NCBI RefSeq assembly: GCF_000497045.1
Contig: NW_015961948.1
Coordinates: 744,001 to 808,000, forward strand
DNA from: Kalmanozyma brasiliensis GHG001
Taxonomy: Eukaryota > Basidiomycota > Ustilaginomycetes > Ustilaginales
Reading direction: 5' to 3'
Length of the DNA stretch: 64,000 nt
Shown: positions 1 through 8,366 of the stretch, in pieces
Layout: every line of letters begins with the position of its first letter
Position numbering within the stretch: the first letter of the stretch is position 1
The notes under the pieces: model-generated
The model's input: only the letters and a program-made list of their open reading frames with translations
Database searches by the model: none
Told to the model about the DNA's origin: nothing
Program-made: the position numbers and the translations under genes

Positions 1-991
1 TTCGTTCCCCAGTCACCGGCAGTAGCGAGGCTCTCAATTCAAGCCAAGCCACATTCCGCTTGTTCGGTGGTGAGATAGAGCTTTCCATGGTGGCTGCTTG
101 CTCAAGGCAAGCAAGAGTGCGGTTCCACCATCCTTGAGGCGACACGAGGTGTTCACCGCGATCTTCGCGGTGGGCAGGGAAAGCGAGAACAATGATGAGC
201 GTACAGTATGGCGAATCCTTTGTCAGGCCTCCTCGGGGTCCGGGCTGAGCTCAAGAGGTCAGTCAGGCTCCGGCTTCACCTGAGCAGTTATGACGAGCGG
301 GCATGGCACAGCCGTGTCTCCAGCGCTGTTTTCAGATCTTGAGGTGCATACAGTATTCCGCCGTCATTTTTCTTTAAAAACAAAACAAAAAGATCTCGGC
401 AGCGGCGATTTCTCTCGCTCAAAGCCTGGCGGGGCTGTCACTCTGTGCACCTGTTTCATGTGCTGCGTGACTGAGCGTAGGCACTTTGCCTTGCACGACC
501 CTCTTGGCACGTCGATGCCCAGGTCAGGCTTGTTCCACCAAACTGGCACCGTGGCTCCTGCAGGCGCGCTTTTCTTTCCGCCTGCGGTTTGTCCTCTGTT
601 GCCCTTCTCCTCCACGCCCATATCACAGCACCACTTTTGCGGCTGAGTCGCACAACAATTCCAGCAGCGCGTATGACACTGCCTCCTTCTTCAACATCAC
701 CTATCTCCAGCCAACCTCACCACCACCATCAGCCCACCTCATTCCGGCATTTGCTTTCCTCCTCGCGAGTGCCATCCCACTCTCATCCGACTGACTGGTA
801 ACGGCCTTCTTTCTGGCTCTCAGTCTGGTCGATCAATCTACCAAGCACCGTCTCGTCCCATCATTCTGCACCACCAACCTCACTTCAGCCGAACCTCTCC
901 TGATCGCAGCACCTTGACAAACCTCCTTGCACACATGCTCTCCACGTAATCATCGACTCTCTCATCTTCTCCGGAAGCCACTTCAATCACA
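1..991. other. Upstream region without a convincing gene
   Basis: Only short overlapping frames on both strands with no recognisable domain. The last few hundred bases are pyrimidine-rich and C-rich, as expected for the promoter and 5' leader of the plus-strand gene starting at 992. A string TCTTGAGGTGCATACAGT at 337-354 recurs almost exactly at 15698-15716. Confidence 0.5.
935..949 (+). other. Minimal upstream ORF in the leader of the Ser-rich gene
   Basis: ATG at 935 is followed by three sense codons and TAA, 42 bases before the main ATG at 992. If the transcript starts upstream of it, ribosomes would have to reinitiate or scan past it, which could lower translation of the downstream protein. 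The transcription start is unknown, so a functional role is inference. Confidence 0.3.
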
Positions 992-3055
992 ATGCCAAAC
1001 ACCCTTCCCGCCGCAAGGGTCGTCGGCCACGACTTCCTTGGCAACCACATCGGCGAGCTTCTCTTCCGCCAGCCCGTCGCTAGGACTGCTCCCTCAGACC
1101 GAACCAAGGGCTCGTCCGGTGGCAGCACCATTTGCGCCTCGGACAGCAACACCATCCGACGCGGCTCAATCATCTCCCAGCCAGGTCTTGCGCCCGTCAA
1201 GGATGATTCACCCTCTGCCATCGATCATCTCTTCAGCGCTGGCATGACGACGCCACTCGGTCCCTCCGCCGATCCAATCGCCTCTCTCGACCACAGCAGC
1301 GAGAGCTCGTCGTCCGAGCCCAGCTCTTCTGACAGTAGGTCGGGCAGCGCCGACGTCGACATAGACATTCTCCACCTCGACCAGCTCCCCGTGTCTCACA
1401 AGCGATTCTCATCAGCGGGTGGACCGCTGTCACCACGGGTCAGCTTTGTTACTAGCTTTGGTGCTAAGCAGCGCGGCTCGGGCAGCAGACGTGCGCCATC
1501 CGAGAACGGCTCCTCCAGCTACTTTGGCTTGAGCAGCGACGTGAGCTCCATGGCCAGCATGTCGCCCATGGAACCTGCACCCGGAGCCATCAATTGGAAC
1601 ATGCCTTTCCGCGATCCACATCAATCATTTGCCAGAGCCATCGAGCAAAACACTAAACTCGACCGCAACCTCTCTCAGCAGAGCGAGGCGTCCGATGCCG
1701 CTACATCGTCACAGGCCAAGACAATCGACTCTGCGTCGGCCCCATACCAAGAGCTTGCTACGCCTACGACCACTGCGGGCGCCCCTGTGGTCAGTGGCAA
1801 GAGCCAGTCTTTCTCTGTTGCCGAAACCTGTCAGCCCGTCCGCCAACGCCTCATGCGAGCAGCTACCGAGTCGACGTTGGACCCCATTGGGCAGAAGCAA
1901 CGATCACCGAGACCGCTGGATTCTCCATCCAACAGTTCAGGCTCGAGCTTGACGCACTCACGGAGCATGGGAGCGCGCGGACACCGCAAGCAGCCATCCT
2001 TGGTGCCAAAAGGAGACGACGATCGCACGTTCTGCTTCGTCGACAACGCCTCGAGCGGGGCCGAAGAGGATGATACTGTTGCTGAAGGGCCCGAGATGGT
2101 GCCGGATGCCACACTGACGTCGGTTCCGATGCGCTCTGCATCGCAGTCGTCCTCGCAGTCATCCTCGCAATCGTCCTTCAAGGAGGTCACTGATCAGCAA
2201 TACAGCGCGCATCGACGCAATAGCGTGCAGATCTGCCCTTCTCCTGCGGCCACCTCGGCTGCAGCACCCAGCATCGCACCCGCGGCAGCAGCCACGCTTC
2301 AGGACACCAGCAGCACCTTTACACTCACTCAGGCGGTCGTCCGCGACCAATATACCCGACAGATGTCTGTCTTCCCTCTCAAGCCACCCTCCTCCGCCGG
2401 CCAGAACGGTGCCTCTCGACCCTTGCGACGTCTTCGCATCCAGCCCAACGTCCAATCGCGCCAAAGCATGCTGGAGCGCACCATGGACCAGCAGCGCAAG
2501 GCGAGCGTCGCCGCGCTTGCCGCCAACGCCAACGGTCTTCCCCTCGAATCCGCCGCGCCCATACCGGAGGTGCCCTCACAGACTGCGGCCGCCAAGCCGA
2601 GCGAGCGTTACGATACCACCGCGTACGGTGCTGACCAGCGCACGTTCCGCATCCAATCCTCAGCACCGAGTGGCGATTTCCCCTTCGCCGTGATCTCGGA
2701 TGACGGCGTGAAGGCGGGCGAGCGAGTGGAGCCCGCTAGTCATGCACGAACGAGCGACTGGGCACGCGCACAGAGCCTGTTGGCCAGCTCCGAATCGAGT
2801 AGTCTTGCAGTCGACGAGACGGAGTTCCGCCCGACATCTCAACCGTTGCTGAGGCTCCACACGGTCAGCCACAGCTCCACTACTGCCTCGACGGAGACGC
2901 CCAGCATCATGGACACGCGCGAACCTCTCAGCCCGCCCGAAACCGTCATCTCCACGCCTGAACTTGAATCCCCGCCCACGTCGGCCACCCTCAAGGCACA
3001 GGACGAGGACGTCTTTGGCGTCCGCCCGCGTCGCTCTTCGCCCCTCGCTACTTAA
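992..3055 (+). CDS. Uncharacterised Ser-rich low-complexity protein
   Basis: A 687-residue frame starting at an ATG after a pyrimidine-rich leader. I recognise no domain. The protein is rich in Ser, Pro, Ala and Thr and is predicted to be largely disordered. It has Ser-rich runs near residues 95-115, a short SQSSSQSSSQSS repeat near residue 385 and many SP/TP dipeptides that could be phosphosites. The first 30 residues (LPAARVVGHDFLGNHIGELL) are the least repetitive stretch and may be the conserved part. No signal peptide or membrane segment is visible. It ends about 260 bases from the converging stop of the next gene. Composition suggests a signalling or regulatory protein confined to smuts, but function is unknown. 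The long frame and leader make it a credible gene. Confidence 0.8.
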   Translation: MPNTLPAARVVGHDFLGNHIGELLFRQPVARTAPSDRTKGSSGGSTICASDSNTIRRGSIISQPGLAPVKDDSPSAIDHLFSAGMTTPLGPSADPIASLDHSSESSSSEPSSSDSRSGSADVDIDILHLDQLPVSHKRFSSAGGPLSPRVSFVTSFGAKQRGSGSRRAPSENGSSSYFGLSSDVSSMASMSPMEPAPGAINWNMPFRDPHQSFARAIEQNTKLDRNLSQQSEASDAATSSQAKTIDSASAPYQELATPTTTAGAPVVSGKSQSFSVAETCQPVRQRLMRAATESTLDPIGQKQRSPRPLDSPSNSSGSSLTHSRSMGARGHRKQPSLVPKGDDDRTFCFVDNASSGAEEDDTVAEGPEMVPDATLTSVPMRSASQSSSQSSSQSSFKEVTDQQYSAHRRNSVQICPSPAATSAAAPSIAPAAAATLQDTSSTFTLTQAVVRDQYTRQMSVFPLKPPSSAGQNGASRPLRRLRIQPNVQSRQSMLERTMDQQRKASVAALAANANGLPLESAAPIPEVPSQTAAAKPSERYDTTAYGADQRTFRIQSSAPSGDFPFAVISDDGVKAGERVEPASHARTSDWARAQSLLASSESSSLAVDETEFRPTSQPLLRLHTVSHSSTTASTETPSIMDTREPLSPPETVISTPELESPPTSATLKAQDEDVFGVRPRRSSPLAT

Positions 3056-3313
3056 CCGCTTTCCCCCCGGAACACTTTCTCTTTTCTCTATCTCGCTATC
3101 TCATTGGGTTTCACACATCTCTCTCTCTTCTCGCAAGGTCTATCGTCATGGGAACTCGTTATACACGCGCTGCATCTTCCTACATCTCGTCTTTGTCTCT
3201 TGGGGTTCCTCATCTGTCAGGGTTTTTTCTTTGTTCAATTCTCAATCGCATGTGTCAAATTCAGTCCAGACGTGTGTGTGTGTGCTTTGTGAAGGATGCG
3301 ATTGGTGGTGGGA

Positions 3314-4742
3314 TTACAGGAGCCAGATGGCGTGACTTGCTCCTTGCGCCTCGCCGCTGGAGAGCGGGGGTAGTTGGGTTGTCGCCTCGATCTTGAATAC
3401 AACCCCCTCCAGGTCGAAGGAGACGACGTCTACCCATCCCTCCTCATCATCTGTCAACACCATCAAATCCTGCCCTTCAGGCGAGTGCGGGCTGACCTCA
3501 ATAGCGTTTGCCTTACCACCGCTCGTGCGCGTCCCCAACCTGGCCACCTCATCCAACCGCACCTTCAACCCTTCTCCCTCTTCCGCGATGGCCAGTCTAT
3601 ATGCGACCAAGATTCCCTTAAAAGCAGAAGTCTTGCCTCTCGTCGTAGCGTAGACGTACCGCAAATCGGACGAGAAGCGCAGCGTGTCACCTCTCCAATT
3701 GGCCCGACCCTGGCTCGCTTGGGTGGTCGTCAACATGTCCGCCTCCCCAACGTGCCTCACTCCTTGGACAGACGAAGAGGTGTAGGGAGGAACCTGATAC
3801 GCATCCACGTAATTCGAATGCTCCGTGACGGTCAGCACGAGCGGGAACTGTGGATGAGGAATCACGTGTCTCGGTCCATCGCCCTCCCTCTTCGACGGAA
3901 TCGTATACAGATGTTCCAACTGCGGAAAGCGATAGGCCTGAATAGCGTTCGCACCGAGATCGGCGACGAAGGCCACTTGCCCACTTTCCGATGAAGGGGA
4001 GCAATCGAAGCTGTGCGCGCCGTATCGCAGCGCCTTTCTCGTCTTATCCGCGTGCTCAAGCTCCCGTTCGCCACCGGGGAGGAAGATGAGTTCTTTCACT
4101 TTGACCCCAATTCGCCCCGTCGCGGGGTCGAGCGTGTGAAGTTCGCCAGTGGGACCACCTGCCGAGGCCAACCAGCGACTTATGCCGGGTTGACCGCCGA
4201 ACCCCGGACCCGTGAGAGTCGAGAAGGGAGGCGGTTGGACGTGTACGTAGCTCCCCGTGGCCGTGATGGTGCGTTCGTTGCCAAAGGATAACGAGTGGTC
4301 GGGGGTGACGTGCCAGCTGGTCAACGTGGAAACAGCCGCCCAGGTCGTCGCGTATACGCTTTGATGACCAGTGGAAGAAACGCCCAGCGCGAGGTACTGG
4401 TGCGGCCCTTGCGCCGGAATTGTGTGCGTGAGCGAGAGGGTCGAGGTGAGCGTGTCGTAGGCTAGCACGTGAAGATCGGGCGAGTTGAATGTGCCGGTTA
4501 CGATGTGCGTGTGGCGCGGGCACTGCGTGGACTGCGGTCGGGTGGGGATGAAGGTGGATGAGGGGGCAGGACGCGTCGTGGTGGGATCGTGCGTTGCGAA
4601 TGTGGACGGCGGCTGTGGGAGCGTCAAGTCGAGATGAGAAGGGTGCAGAGGGTTGTCAGTTGTCGCTCATCACATTCGTGAAAGCTGAGAGAGGGATGTG
4701 GTGGTGGTGATTGCCTGTCTAGATTACAGCATGCCGTGCCAT
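3314..4742 (-). CDS. Carboxy-cis,cis-muconate cyclase-like 7-bladed beta-propeller
   Basis: Resembles the fungal lactonase/muconate cyclase family (7-bladed propeller, Pfam lactonase type), whose Neurospora member closes 3-carboxy-cis,cis-muconate in the protocatechuate branch of the beta-ketoadipate pathway. Family-like segments include HIVTGTFNSPDLHVLAYD near the N-terminus, VAFVADLGANAIQAYRF in the middle and GDGPRHVIPHPQFPLVLTV. No signal peptide is visible. The long frame begins at a TTG (4627) and has no usable ATG before the propeller, so a first exon is needed. The best fit is ATG at 4742, a 5-codon exon (4728-4742), an intron at 4613-4727 (115 nt, GTAATC donor, CTGAC branch-like site, CACAG acceptor) and an in-phase join. 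That ATG lies 2 bases after the SAM37 stop, which is odd. The substrate is unproven; the family also contains other lactonases. Confidence 0.8.
4613..4727 (-). other. Predicted intron 1 of the muconate-cyclase-like gene
   Basis: A 115-nt stretch with donor GTAATC, an internal ACTGACAAC that matches the fungal CTRAY branch consensus, and acceptor CCCACAG. Removing it joins ATG GCA CGG CAT GCT in phase to the propeller frame. The donor is not a strong consensus and the exon is only 15 nt, so RNA data are needed. Confidence 0.45.
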
Positions 4743-4744
4743 CG

Positions 4745-4935
4745 TTAGTACTCCTCCTCCTCGTCGTCATCGTCGTCGTCCATATCAATCTCCTCCTCCA
4801 GATCGTCTTCGGTTTGCGCCTCCCATCCGTCTTGCTCTTCGTCCTCCTCATTCTCATCTTCATGCTCATCCTCATCGTCGTCGTCATCATCATCATCGTC
4901 ATCATCATCCTCATCATCCTCCACCTCCACAACCT
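4745..4935 (-). repeat. Asp/Glu-coding trinucleotide-rich tract
   Basis: Imperfect repeats of TCC, TCG and TCA on the plus strand encode the acidic C-terminal tail of the SAM37-like protein. The tract could vary in length between strains, but I can only show that it is repetitive and in frame here. Confidence 0.8.
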
Positions 4936-6199
4936 CATCAGGGCCGACAAATCTGACACTCACAATGCCACTTGCAAACGTATACCCAACCAGCCCGACG
5001 AGCGCCGAGCAGATCCACAGCGCACGGCCCCATCGCAGTCTCCTGTCTTCAGGAGACGTCGCTGGGTTCTGCGCTTTTCTCTGTCGCTCTCGCGGTGCTG
5101 TTGTCGCGAATTCTGCTGTTGGTTTGGGTGCGAAACTTGCCTTGTTCGAAGCGGGCGTGAAAGGCCAGATGTACGAGAGGAGGCCGGACGAGCTTGCAGC
5201 GTCCATCGAGGGTGGATTGGCGAGAGCCTGGGTGGGTGAGATCCAACTTGGTGTCTCCGGAAAGAGCTTCTCCTTTGTGCTCGTCAGGTACGCTGCCAGT
5301 CGCGGGTAGGATGCGGCGACCAGCCTGGGCAGGGTATCCACCGGCAGCCTCGGTTCGGCGAACAACAACGGTGCGAGGTATCCGAAGACGTGCGCGTCCA
5401 GACTGCTCACCTCCTGCCCCCCAAGTCCGCCTGAGGACAGCGCAGATTCGACGACGTCCAGCACCTCACTCCACCGTCTGCCTAGCTTGGACCGCTCAAA
5501 CTCGTCCCGCACCGCATCCTTTGCCGAAGCCCCGAGCCCGCGCTTTCGTGCTGGCAAACCTGCTCGGGCGGCCAACTCGTCGGTCTCGCCCGTCTTGGCG
5601 GACGCCTCCTTGCCGCCGAGCCCCCACAGCCCGACTGCGGTGAGGCGCGTTTCGACCACATTGCGCAGTCGCGACGGGATCGATGGCTGGAAACGCGATG
5701 GCAGCGAGGCGAGCTTGGACAGTGCAGAGGAGGAAGGAGAATCGATGCCACCGACGGACGAGTAGGCGGGAGCAGTGGCGGTGCGGAAGTTGGCGGGCAG
5801 GCTGAAAAGCGAGTGGAGGGTGAGGTCCAGCAGCTGATCGTCGAGCAGGGCGTGCAGCGCTGTTTGCTTGGCGCGCTCTTCATCGGAGGTGAGGGCTGAG
5901 TCGATGCCAGAGGCGACACAGTATGCGCGGATGGAGTCGATGCTGTCCAGCAGCTCTACCGTCTCGTCGTCCTCGTTGAGCACCTGCAGTAGGGGCACAC
6001 GCGAAAGCGATGTCGACGCGGAGGCGAGCTGTACTTTTACGGTGTCGGTGCGGGCGAATGTGGCCTGCAGAAGGGATGCAGCGTAAAGCGAGGTCGGGTC
6101 GAGTGTGGGCACGGAGGACGACGAGCCCCATATGTGAAGTCGAAGCGTCTTGCGATCGTCCATCGCTGGGGCTGCTGAGGTGGAGGCAGCTGCAGACAT
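4745..6199 (-). CDS. SAM37: Metaxin/Sam37-like subunit of the mitochondrial sorting and assembly machinery
   Basis: A 484-residue protein beginning at an ATG with LRLHIWGSSSSVPTLDPTSL, the typical Tom37/metaxin thioredoxin-like N-terminal start. This is followed by the family's LLQV...LLDSIDSIRAYC region and a GST-C-like helical part (DAHVFGYLAPLLFAEPRLP). In yeast and animals these proteins sit on the cytosolic face of the mitochondrial outer membrane in the SAM/TOB complex that inserts beta-barrel proteins. A single hydrophobic segment at about residues 393-417 would anchor it. Beyond that comes an unusual 67-residue tail made almost entirely of Asp and Glu, encoded by a GAT/GAG-rich microsatellite at about 4745-4935. 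The stop is immediately followed by the proposed start of the next minus-strand gene. Confidence 0.88.
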   Translation of the reverse strand: MSAAASTSAAPAMDDRKTLRLHIWGSSSSVPTLDPTSLYAASLLQATFARTDTVKVQLASASTSLSRVPLLQVLNEDDETVELLDSIDSIRAYCVASGIDSALTSDEERAKQTALHALLDDQLLDLTLHSLFSLPANFRTATAPAYSSVGGIDSPSSSALSKLASLPSRFQPSIPSRLRNVVETRLTAVGLWGLGGKEASAKTGETDELAARAGLPARKRGLGASAKDAVRDEFERSKLGRRWSEVLDVVESALSSGGLGGQEVSSLDAHVFGYLAPLLFAEPRLPVDTLPRLVAASYPRLAAYLTSTKEKLFPETPSWISPTQALANPPSMDAASSSGLLSYIWPFTPASNKASFAPKPTAEFATTAPRERQRKAQNPATSPEDRRLRWGRALWICSALVGLVGYTFASGIVSVRFVGPDEVVEVEDDEDDDDDDDDDDDDEDEHEDENEEDEEQDGWEAQTEDDLEEEIDMDDDDDDEEEEY

Positions 6200-6565
6200 C
6201 GTGAAGGCTTGGAGTGGAGTGATAGTGGTCGGACGGTGTTACGAGATGGTCGCGTCCGTAGTGTCGACTTAGTGTCCGTCCAATTCGCTGAGCTGTCCTG
6301 AAGCGACGTTGCTGCTTCTCGAGTGATCCGCCCGGAAGTGTCGGAGAGAGAAGGATGGGTCGAAGCTATGGTGGAAAAACGTATTTCCCTTGCAATAAAA
6401 GGCGCACCGTGCGGCAATCACGGGATCTCTCCCGAATCGGGATTGGCAGGAGACACCCCGATCCATTCATTCGAGCCTCGTCCAGACCAGGCTCTCGAGA
6501 CTTTATGATGGGGAGCTGTGTTGATTGAGATACAAGTACAGATGCAAGCAAAGAGAAAAACACCA
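6200..6565. other. SAM37 promoter and SLM3 3' region
   Basis: About 370 bases between the SAM37 start and the SLM3 stop, both on the minus strand. No coding signal beyond short chance frames. It must hold the SAM37 promoter and the SLM3 3' end. Confidence 0.5.
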
Positions 6566-8005
6566 TCACCGGGACTGGTCGTCGTACAGGGTGTCGACAG
6601 TCTGAATCACCGCGCTGCCTAAGCACCACTCTCCGCGCCACAATCCCAGCACCTGACCAGGCGCAACCGCCAGCACTGGCTCGTTGAACTCGACCACGTA
6701 CCCGCTCTTGCCCCCTTTCGCTTTGCTGACGATGCACTGTGTTTCCGTCTGCCGATGTCGCACTTGCGCTAGCAGCTGCACGCTTCCCGAACCGCCATCT
6801 TGAAGTTCTGGTGGCGGCTCTCTCCAGATCCACTCGATGTCTGGCACATGTATGCGTGTGCAGAGGAGCATGGGGTGATCTTTGCCTTGCACCACAACGA
6901 TCTTGTTGTTGGCAATGTCCTTCCTCGCAACGTAGTATTTGGATGTCGCGCCGCGGATGCGAGCTCCTTGGCCCACTGTCAAGGTGTGTAGCCCCTGGTG
7001 AGTGGCAGCCTTGTGACCGCTCTCGTCGACAATGTCTCCTGGCGCAGAGACGATGTATCCGTTGAGAAAGGAGGAGAATCCCTGCGTGTTCGAGATCGCC
7101 TTGCCGTCCGACCCACGAGTACCGATGAAGCAGATTCCCATCGACTCTTTCCGCTCTGCAGTCGGCAATGCGAACTTCTTCGCCAGCTCGCGAACCTCAC
7201 TCTTGAGCAGGTTGGCGAGCGGAAAGTGCGCATGTGCCAAGCGGTCTTCTCCCACCGAGGAGAGGTAGTACGTCTGATCCTTGGTCCGGTCCTTTGCCCG
7301 CATCAGAATTGGTCTGGCGTCGTCCGACCAGGCTATATTCGCGTAGTGGCCCGTGGCCAGCCAGCTCTTCCTGCCGCCTACCCTGCTCGTGGTTGGAACT
7401 AGACGGTCCATCAGCGCACCGAACTTGATCTCCCTATTGCAGCTCACGTCCGGGTTCGGCGTCGTGCCCTCCCGCCAATCGTCCAGCGCCGGCTCGAAGA
7501 CTTGCGTCCAGTACTCCTTGCTGAGATCGACCATCTTGACGGGTATGTTGCCGAGGTGGCGACAGACGGCTTGGACATCTTCCCAGTCGCGCTGCCAGGA
7601 GCAGCCGGTCGCGCCGCCCGAGCCCGGCTGGTGGTTGCCAGACTCGTCGAGCTCGTTCCAGTTGCGCATGAAGACGGCCTCTAAGTCGAAGTGCGATGCT
7701 TGCGCGAGAAGGGCAGCTGTGACGGAGGAGTCGACGCCACCGGAAAGTGCGACCACGACACGATCGCCTTTTTGTGGGCCGTGGGGGACCGATTGCGGGG
7801 CAATGCTCACCGTGCTGAAGCGCAGAGCATGCAGAAGACGTTGATGCGGACGGACCGACTGTGAGCGGTGAGAGGGTCGCTCTAGCGAGTGGGTAGAATT
7901 GCAGCCTCGAGAAGCAGGATGTGATCTCGCGGTGGTCGACAAAGGTCGGAGTGGCAAAGCAGTCGACGCCGTCAGGCCCGGCAGCCGAACACGCATTGTC
8001 GCCAT
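6566..8005 (-). CDS. SLM3: Mitochondrial tRNA-specific 2-thiouridylase (MnmA/MTU1 family)
   Basis: A 479-residue MnmA-family enzyme. It adds sulfur to U34 of mitochondrial tRNAs for Lys, Glu and Gln. The ATP-PP-loop motif SGGVDSS is at residues 88-94. The first catalytic Cys is in TTPNPDVSCNREIKFG (Cys189) and the second in KESMGICFIGTRG (Cys292). A GHYAN motif follows, then the central region and the C-terminal beta-barrel ending in the FNEPVLAVAPGQVLGLW segment, all in the usual order. The first 75 residues are rich in Arg, Ser, Leu and Pro with few acids, as expected for a mitochondrial presequence, which supports the ATG at 8005. It sits among other genes for mitochondrial biogenesis, but that is likely coincidental. 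Confidence 0.93.
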   Translation of the reverse strand: MATMRVRLPGLTASTALPLRPLSTTARSHPASRGCNSTHSLERPSHRSQSVRPHQRLLHALRFSTVSIAPQSVPHGPQKGDRVVVALSGGVDSSVTAALLAQASHFDLEAVFMRNWNELDESGNHQPGSGGATGCSWQRDWEDVQAVCRHLGNIPVKMVDLSKEYWTQVFEPALDDWREGTTPNPDVSCNREIKFGALMDRLVPTTSRVGGRKSWLATGHYANIAWSDDARPILMRAKDRTKDQTYYLSSVGEDRLAHAHFPLANLLKSEVRELAKKFALPTAERKESMGICFIGTRGSDGKAISNTQGFSSFLNGYIVSAPGDIVDESGHKAATHQGLHTLTVGQGARIRGATSKYYVARKDIANNKIVVVQGKDHPMLLCTRIHVPDIEWIWREPPPELQDGGSGSVQLLAQVRHRQTETQCIVSKAKGGKSGYVVEFNEPVLAVAPGQVLGLWRGEWCLGSAVIQTVDTLYDDQSR

Positions 8006-8366
8006 TCTCGTCGCTCGGTCCTTTCTCGTGCTACGAGTTTGATATCAATCTTTCCATCGTATGCTTCTTGTCTGCCCGCTCGCGAGCGCTTGCGTCGTCA
8101 GATGATGGATGGTGGCGAGGTCGGAGGAAGGAAGAAACCAAAAGGTGTGACACGCAAAAAATCTTGGGCTTTCTGCCTCCACTTGGCGCACCAAAAAAAG
8201 ATAGCCGCGGAGGACCCTGTCCAGCATCACGGTCCATCAAGAATCACAAGCTCACCCCAGTCCTGTGGCCAGCACCAGCACTCGGAACACTCGATCGTCA
8301 GCGCTAACACACATGACGCTGACGCGGTCCGGCTGGGTATAAGAGACTGCATTGCGGAAGAGCTAG
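8006..8366. other. SLM3 promoter and MIF2 3' region
   Basis: About 360 bases between two minus-strand genes. Contains A-rich runs (near 8150-8200) but no reading frame I would call a gene. Confidence 0.5.

Noticed and set aside
6566..8005. Possible stop-codon readthrough to a peroxisomal signal, as known for some smut enzymes
   Set aside because: Checked the stop contexts of several genes including SLM3, PEX12, TRM5 and the small membrane proteins; none has TGA CTA followed by a short frame ending in a PTS1-like tripeptide.
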